In this document: positions 7,195 through 10,521 of the stretch, piece by piece
Layout: each line of letters begins with the position of its first letter
Numbering within the stretch: the stretch's first letter is position 1
DNA from: Methanobacterium sp.
GTDB taxonomy: Archaea > Methanobacteriota > Methanobacteria > Methanobacteriales > Methanobacteriaceae
Direction: 5' to 3'
DNA length: 10,521 nucleotides
Assembly (NCBI GenBank): GCA_028682985.1
Contig: JAJRAE010000105.1
Coordinates: 1 to 10,521, forward strand
Notes under the pieces: model-generated
Told to the model about the DNA's origin: nothing
Database searches by the model: none
The model's input: only the letters and a program-made list of their open reading frames with translations
Translations under genes and position numbers: made by a program

Positions 7195-8151
7195 ATGGTT
7201 GAATTAGGTTATAAACTATCATGTGAAGATACAAATCCCCTGGATCTGATTCACTATGCAAAAATAGCAGAAAAAGCGGGCTTTAGCTTTGCAATGGCTT
7301 CTGACCATTATCATCCCTGGATAAATAAGCAGGATGAAAGCCCATTTATATGGAGCACTTTAGGAGGAGTTTCACAAGCCACTTCTAGGTTAAAGGTGGG
7401 TACAGGAGTTACCTGTCCTACTATACGCATCAATCCAGTTATAATAGCTCAGGCCGCTGCTACCACAGCATATATGATGCCGGGGAGGTTCATGTTAGGA
7501 TTAGGCTCTGGAGAAAATCTCAACGAACATATATTGGGGGATCGCTGGCCTCCTGCTAGCGTGAGGATTGAGATGCTGGAAGAGGCTGTTAAAGTTATAA
7601 GGATGCTCTGGAAAGGAGAAATGTCTACTTTTCATGGCAAATATTACACCGTAGAGAGAGCTCAGTTGTACACCCTGCCAGAAGAATTACCGCCCATACT
7701 GATGGCGGCAGATGGTAAAAAAGCAGCTAAAAATGCGGGTAAATTAGCAGACGGATTGATAACACCAGGTAACCAACCAAAACTGGTTAAAAAATTTAAA
7801 AAATCAGGAGGCAAGAACAAACCTTGTTATGCTGAAGCCTCTGTTTGCTGGGCGAAAGATAAAAGAGAAGCTATAAAGACGGCCTATGAATACTGGCCTA
7901 TAGTAGCTAACAGTGGGGTTATTAACTGGGAGATGCCCACAACCAGATGCTTTGAAATACTGGCTAAGATGGCGGACCCTTATTCAACGATTGATGGAGT
8001 GGTTTATGGAGACGACCCTCAGGACCATATAGATAATATAAATGATTTTATAGAATCAGGATATGAACACATATTTATCCACCAGTTAGGCCCCCATCAG
8101 GAGAAATTTATTAAATTCTACCAGAAAACAGTTCTCCCAGATTTTATGTAA
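7195..8151 (+). CDS. F420-dependent dehydrogenase, glucose-6-phosphate dehydrogenase (FGD)-like
   Basis: This 318-residue protein belongs to the luciferase-like TIM-barrel family that transfers hydride between a substrate and coenzyme F420, probably in the cytoplasm. The motif ASDHYHPW (Asp37, His38, Trp42) and GLGSGENLNE (Glu107) align at a constant offset of two with the catalytic Asp39, His40, Trp44 and Glu109 of mycobacterial FGD1. LKVGTGVTCP and GRFMLGLG are further family motifs. Lys196 could match one phosphate-binding Lys of FGD1, but the FGD1 phosphate-binding Arg seems to have no counterpart near residue 281, so the substrate may not be glucose-6-phosphate. Related archaeal enzymes include F420-dependent alcohol dehydrogenase. 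ATG 7195 follows a strong GAGGAG (7183-7188) by 6 nt. A T-rich stretch at 7170-7182 may partly terminate transcription from the hsp20 gene. Cofactor confident, substrate unknown. Confidence 0.88.
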   Translation: MVELGYKLSCEDTNPLDLIHYAKIAEKAGFSFAMASDHYHPWINKQDESPFIWSTLGGVSQATSRLKVGTGVTCPTIRINPVIIAQAAATTAYMMPGRFMLGLGSGENLNEHILGDRWPPASVRIEMLEEAVKVIRMLWKGEMSTFHGKYYTVERAQLYTLPEELPPILMAADGKKAAKNAGKLADGLITPGNQPKLVKKFKKSGGKNKPCYAEASVCWAKDKREAIKTAYEYWPIVANSGVINWEMPTTRCFEILAKMADPYSTIDGVVYGDDPQDHIDNINDFIESGYEHIFIHQLGPHQEKFIKFYQKTVLPDFM

Positions 8152-8186
8152 AACAGATGTAAAAAAATAAAATTAATATTACAAAA

Positions 8187-8214
8187 CTCTTTATTTTTCA
8201 TAAATATAAATTTA
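8187..8214 (+). promoter_or_regulatory. T-run terminator followed by candidate TATA box
   Basis: TTTATTTTT (around 8190-8198) could end the F420 enzyme transcript. Directly after it, ATAAATATAAATTTATA (about 8200-8216) is a good archaeal TATA-like sequence. A transcript start about 25 nt later would leave a short leader ahead of GGTG (8239-8242) and ATG 8251. Sequence composition only. Confidence 0.4.
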
Positions 8215-8250
8215 TAGGGACTCTTTTAAATTAGAACTGGTGCTTAAAAA

Positions 8251-8904
8251 ATGAAATATTTGAAGTACTGTTCGATTCTTCTAATTATCATCCTAATTAG
8301 CATTCCATCTGCTTCTGCCTGGTCCTGGCAAACACATTCCCAGATAGTGGATGCTGTTTATCATGGATTGCCGGATGAGGTTCAGAAAAACTTGGACCTC
8401 AACGTTATGAGAGAAGCATCTAATGATCCAGATGAAATTTTTAAAGACTTCTATTATCACAGCTATCCTAAAAGTTATGCTAAAGCTCAAACATGGCTGA
8501 GCAAGGGTAAGGAAGCATATAACCGGGGAGACTATAGGAATGCCAGTTACTGCTATGGTGTTGCCAGTCATTATATTAGTGATTCCTTCTCAGCTCCCCA
8601 TACGATAAGCAAAGAATCTTCATCCGACCACTCCAAATATGAAGACCAGGCAGAGAAACTAACACCAGTAGCTAAATACACAGCCAGCGAACTTAAAACA
8701 AAGATGGAAGAAGGATACAATCAAGGTAAAACAAGCTGGGCAAACTGGTTACAGACAAAAGACAGTTCTATTATTCAAAATAATCTTAATATGGGTGCAT
8801 CTGCAGCATTATCAGCAATAGCAGATAGTATAAATAATACAAGCAGCGCACAGAATCAGAATATATTTACTGAATTCTACGAATTTTTAGAAAATTTGGC
8901 ATGA
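8251..8904 (+). CDS. Secreted zinc hydrolase, phospholipase C / S1-P1 nuclease superfamily
   Basis: The product of 217 residues starts with a signal peptide: Lys-rich start, hydrophobic core at about 8-18, then PSASA before Trp24. Cleavage after Ala23 would make Trp24 the mature N-terminus, which in this superfamily binds zinc through its amino group. The remaining ligands fit: His29 (WQTH), Asp59 or Asp61, His70 (YYHSYP), His107 and Asp111 (SHYISD), His117 (APHT), His127 and Glu131 (DHSKYE). The His-x3-Asp-x5-His and His-x3-Glu spacings match bacterial phospholipase C, while Trp1-His6 matches P1 nuclease. It should act outside the cytoplasmic membrane on a phosphodiester. The substrate is unknown; archaeal membranes have ether lipids, so lipid or nucleic acid are both possible. 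GGTG at 8239-8242 precedes the ATG. It appears to be a single-gene unit. Confidence 0.85.
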   Translation: MKYLKYCSILLIIILISIPSASAWSWQTHSQIVDAVYHGLPDEVQKNLDLNVMREASNDPDEIFKDFYYHSYPKSYAKAQTWLSKGKEAYNRGDYRNASYCYGVASHYISDSFSAPHTISKESSSDHSKYEDQAEKLTPVAKYTASELKTKMEEGYNQGKTSWANWLQTKDSSIIQNNLNMGASAALSAIADSINNTSSAQNQNIFTEFYEFLENLA

Positions 8905-8942
8905 ATTATTAAAATTCTTGTTCGTTAATTATATTAAAATGC

Positions 8943-8958
8943 AGAATTAATAAATTCT
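8943..8958. repeat. Perfect inverted repeat upstream of galE
   Basis: AGAATT (8943-8948) and AATTCT (8953-8958) are perfect inverted arms around a 4-nt AATA spacer, 37 nt before the galE ATG. It may be an operator for a dimeric regulator overlapping the transcript start, or simply chance in AT-rich DNA. A TATA-like TAATTATATTAAAA (about 8926-8939) lies just upstream. Confidence 0.3.
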
Positions 8959-8995
8959 AGTGTAAAATATTAACTGTTTTTAGAGGTTTGCTATT

Positions 8996-9964
8996 ATGAT
9001 ACTAATTGTAGGGGGAGCAGGTTATATTGGGGCTCATGTGAATAAGGAGCTAAGCCGTCAGGGTTATGAAACTATTGTTTTTGATAATCTAAGCTTTGGA
9101 CATGCTGATTTTGTTAAATGGGGTGTTTTTGAAGAGGGAGATTTAAACAACATCGATGATATACGGGGAGTGTTTAAGAAATATCCAATCGATGCGGTTA
9201 TGCACTTTGCGGCCTTCACCTATGTGGGGGAATCTGTGGATGACCCCCAGAAATATTATCTAAATAATTTGGGCAATACATTAAATCTTCTAAGGGTCAT
9301 GCTAGAAGAGGGAGTTAAATATTTTGTATTCTCTTCTACCTGCGCCACCTATGGAACTCCTGAAGAAATACCCATCACCGAAAACCATCCTCAAAAACCA
9401 ATAAGCCCTTATGGAAAAGGGAAATTTATGGTTGAACAGATATTAGAAGATTACAGCAGGGCTTATAATCTTGAATATGTTTCTCTGCGCTATTTCAACG
9501 CCGCAGGAGCCGATCCCGAAGCAGAAATTGGAGAGTTACATGTACCTGAAACCCATCTGATTCCTTTAACACTTGATGCTGCAGCGGATAAAAGGAAACA
9601 TATAAAGATATTCGGGACGGATTATCCTACAGCAGACGGCACCTGTATTCGGGATTATATACATGTCCAGGATCTGGCTGATGCCCATATAAAAGCACTG
9701 CATTACCTGCAGAAGGGAGGCTCCAGTGATGTTTTTAATTTGGGAAATGGACAGGGATTTTCTGTAAGGGAAGTAATTGAATCCGCCCGAAAAGTCACAG
9801 GAAAAGATATAATGGTTGAAGAAGTGGATAGAAGACCAGGTGATCCGCCGGTATTAGTGGGGAGTTCAGATAAAGCCCGGGATATTCTAAACTGGCAGCC
9901 AAAGTATCATGAATTATCAACCATCATTGAAACTGCATGGAAATGGCATCAGAAAAGGGATTAA
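8996..9964 (+). CDS. galE: UDP-glucose 4-epimerase-like SDR enzyme (GalE)
   Basis: GalE interconverts UDP-glucose and UDP-galactose (or their N-acetyl forms) using tightly bound NAD, supplying sugars for surface polymers and glycoproteins. The extended short-chain dehydrogenase pattern is complete. The Rossmann motif GGAGYIG lies at residues 6-12, the FDNLSFGH NAD-ribose region at about 29-36, and MHFAAFTYVGES at about 69-80. Ser113/Ser114/Thr115 (SSTCATYG) lies near the active site, and the catalytic pair is Tyr139 and Lys143 (YGKGK). LRYFNAAGADP follows at about 164-174, then GTCIRDYIHVQDLADAH and GDPPVLVGSS. These later motifs are typical GalE rather than other sugar epimerases. Length 322 is close to the usual 330-340. 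GAGGT (8983-8987) precedes the ATG by 8 nt. No sugar-related neighbour is visible. UDP-N-acetylglucosamine specificity cannot be excluded. Confidence 0.92.
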   Translation: MILIVGGAGYIGAHVNKELSRQGYETIVFDNLSFGHADFVKWGVFEEGDLNNIDDIRGVFKKYPIDAVMHFAAFTYVGESVDDPQKYYLNNLGNTLNLLRVMLEEGVKYFVFSSTCATYGTPEEIPITENHPQKPISPYGKGKFMVEQILEDYSRAYNLEYVSLRYFNAAGADPEAEIGELHVPETHLIPLTLDAAADKRKHIKIFGTDYPTADGTCIRDYIHVQDLADAHIKALHYLQKGGSSDVFNLGNGQGFSVREVIESARKVTGKDIMVEEVDRRPGDPPVLVGSSDKARDILNWQPKYHELSTIIETAWKWHQKRD

Positions 9965-9989
9965 TTATTAAAAGAGTATCAACAAGTAA

Positions 9990-9996
9990 TTTTTTT
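9990..9996 (+). terminator. U-run terminator after galE
   Basis: Seven consecutive T's on the plus strand lie 26 nt after the galE stop, at the point where the convergent minus-strand gene ends. This is consistent with archaeal U-run termination and overlaps the last codons of the opposing gene by two bases. Confidence 0.4.
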
Positions 9997-10252
9997 AAAA
10001 AGGTATTAATCTTCGGTAGAACAGGAAGTAAGCAAGTATCATCAAAATTATGGCCATTATCACTGTAGTTATTATGGTGCTTTTATCATTACCGAATATT
10101 ATGGGTATAGGTCCGATTAGTATGACTCCTCCGGTTTTAACATCGCTGGATTTGGGCGAGGAGGATTGCATAGCAGTGCCAACGAATATTAGTATGAATC
10201 CGATAAGTATAGCTGTTATTCCTGCTATTATAATGGTATTTCCCTGCATCAT
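9995..10252 (-). CDS. TIGR00304-family small membrane protein
   Basis: This 85-residue protein matches the small archaeal membrane family TIGR00304 (DUF131), whose function is unknown. There are two predicted transmembrane helices, at about 6-26 and 59-78. The loop between them carries the family hallmark GGVILIGPIPIIFG at about 41-54. A Ser/Lys-rich stretch (QSSSPKSSD) precedes the hallmark, and the tail ends YRRLIPF. On the minus strand GGTGA (10256-10260) lies 3 nt before the first ATG (10252) and 6 nt before a second in-frame ATG (10249). The second may be the true start, making it one residue shorter. It converges with galE, about 30 nt between stops. A TATA-like AAATATAATATA on the minus strand (about 10325-10340) may be its promoter, lying within the 3' end of the upstream gene. 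Both helices fit, so the call is good; no role can be inferred. Confidence 0.85.
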   Translation of the reverse strand: MMQGNTIIIAGITAILIGFILIFVGTAMQSSSPKSSDVKTGGVILIGPIPIIFGNDKSTIITTVIMAIILMILAYFLFYRRLIPF

Positions 10253-10313
10253 AATTCACCGGGTATTAAGACATTAGAATAATAATTTTCTAAGATAGTT
10301 ATAAGAGATATGA

Positions 10314-10521
10314 TTATAATCCCCTTATATTATATTTATTTTTGCCCTGCTCTTCCCTTTTCAAAAGGATCCCTTTTTCTGTGAATTTATTTATTGATTT
10401 ATCCATCTGGTCCAGGTTGCAGTTATCTAATTCCTGATTTTGACAGAGCTGGGCTTGGCAGGGACATTTTATGCTGTTTTTAATCTCATAAAGCGTCATC
10501 CACTTTCCAGATTTTATTAAG
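10314..10521 (-). CDS. Winged-helix-like protein with Cys cluster, 5' end outside window
   Basis: No named family is recognised. The frame has an ATG at 10499, but remains open through the window edge (LIKSGKW precedes the Met), so the true start probably lies beyond 10521. About 69 residues are visible. TLYEIKNSIKC looks like an HTH helix, and a DQMDKSINKFTEKGILLKREEQGKNKYNI stretch follows, resembling a recognition helix plus wing. Between them is a Cys cluster spaced C-x-C-x4-C-x7-C (CPC, LC, NC), able in principle to bind zinc or an iron-sulfur centre. This would make it a DNA-binding redox or metal sensor, which is inference only. It lies upstream of the TIGR00304 gene on the same strand, with a 61-nt gap. 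Chance ORF status cannot be fully excluded because the protein is short and cut. Confidence 0.6.
   Translation of the reverse strand, partial: LIKSGKWMTLYEIKNSIKCPCQAQLCQNQELDNCNLDQMDKSINKFTEKGILLKREEQGKNKYNIRGL

Noticed and set aside
8152..8250. Possible small RNA or extra gene between the F420 enzyme and the zinc hydrolase
   Set aside because: The 99-nt AT-rich gap has no ORF of note and no stable stem; terminator plus promoter explain it.
10050..10277. Plus-strand 75-codon hydrophobic ORF
   Set aside because: It is the antisense of the TIGR00304-family gene, whose GGVILIGPIPIIFG hallmark and GGTGA site favour the minus strand.
1..10521. tRNA, CRISPR array, insertion sequence or attachment site
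   Set aside because: No cloverleaf-like segment, regularly spaced repeats, transposase motif or flanking direct repeats were seen on either strand.

Overview
The window looks like chromosomal DNA from a methanogenic archaeon of the Methanobacterium type (inference). It is AT-rich, and start codons follow archaeal GGTGA-like ribosome binding sites. It carries the archaeal DNA end-resection set NurA/HerA/Mre11/Rad50, an F420-dependent dehydrogenase of the FGD type, and a small TIGR00304-type archaeal membrane protein. There are no tRNA, rRNA, CRISPR or insertion-sequence features. Genus assignment is by general resemblance only.

Region 1 (2-6721, plus strand) is a compact gene run: nurA (5' end cut off by the window edge), herA, mre11, rad50 and a small protein with two predicted winged-helix domains. 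Gaps are 24-43 nt between the first four genes (using the preferred starts) and 3 nt between rad50 and the last gene. This reads as one operon for double-strand-break end processing. Mre11-Rad50 would recognise and open the end, HerA would be the hexameric DNA-pumping ATPase, and NurA the nuclease attached to HerA. The last gene is the least understood member. Both Mre11 and Rad50 carry substitutions in otherwise near-invariant motifs: GNHD is GSHD in Mre11, and the Rad50 D-loop lacks its Asp. This suggests a distinct subtype.

Region 2 (6722-8151, plus strand) begins with a 135-nt AT-rich intergenic stretch. It holds a T-rich probable terminator and two copies of TTTAAGCTGT exactly 20 bp apart around a TATA-like sequence. 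A minimal Hsp20/alpha-crystallin protein and an F420-dependent glucose-6-phosphate-dehydrogenase-like oxidoreductase follow.

Region 3 (8152-9964, plus strand) has two separately spaced genes. One is a secreted zinc hydrolase of the phospholipase C / S1-P1 nuclease superfamily, with all expected metal ligands visible. The other is a UDP-glucose 4-epimerase-like sugar nucleotide enzyme (GalE), preceded by a perfect short inverted repeat.

Region 4 (9965-10521, minus strand) converges on galE. It has a two-helix membrane protein of the TIGR00304 family and a winged-helix-like protein with four clustered cysteines, whose frame stays open to the window edge and is probably truncated there.
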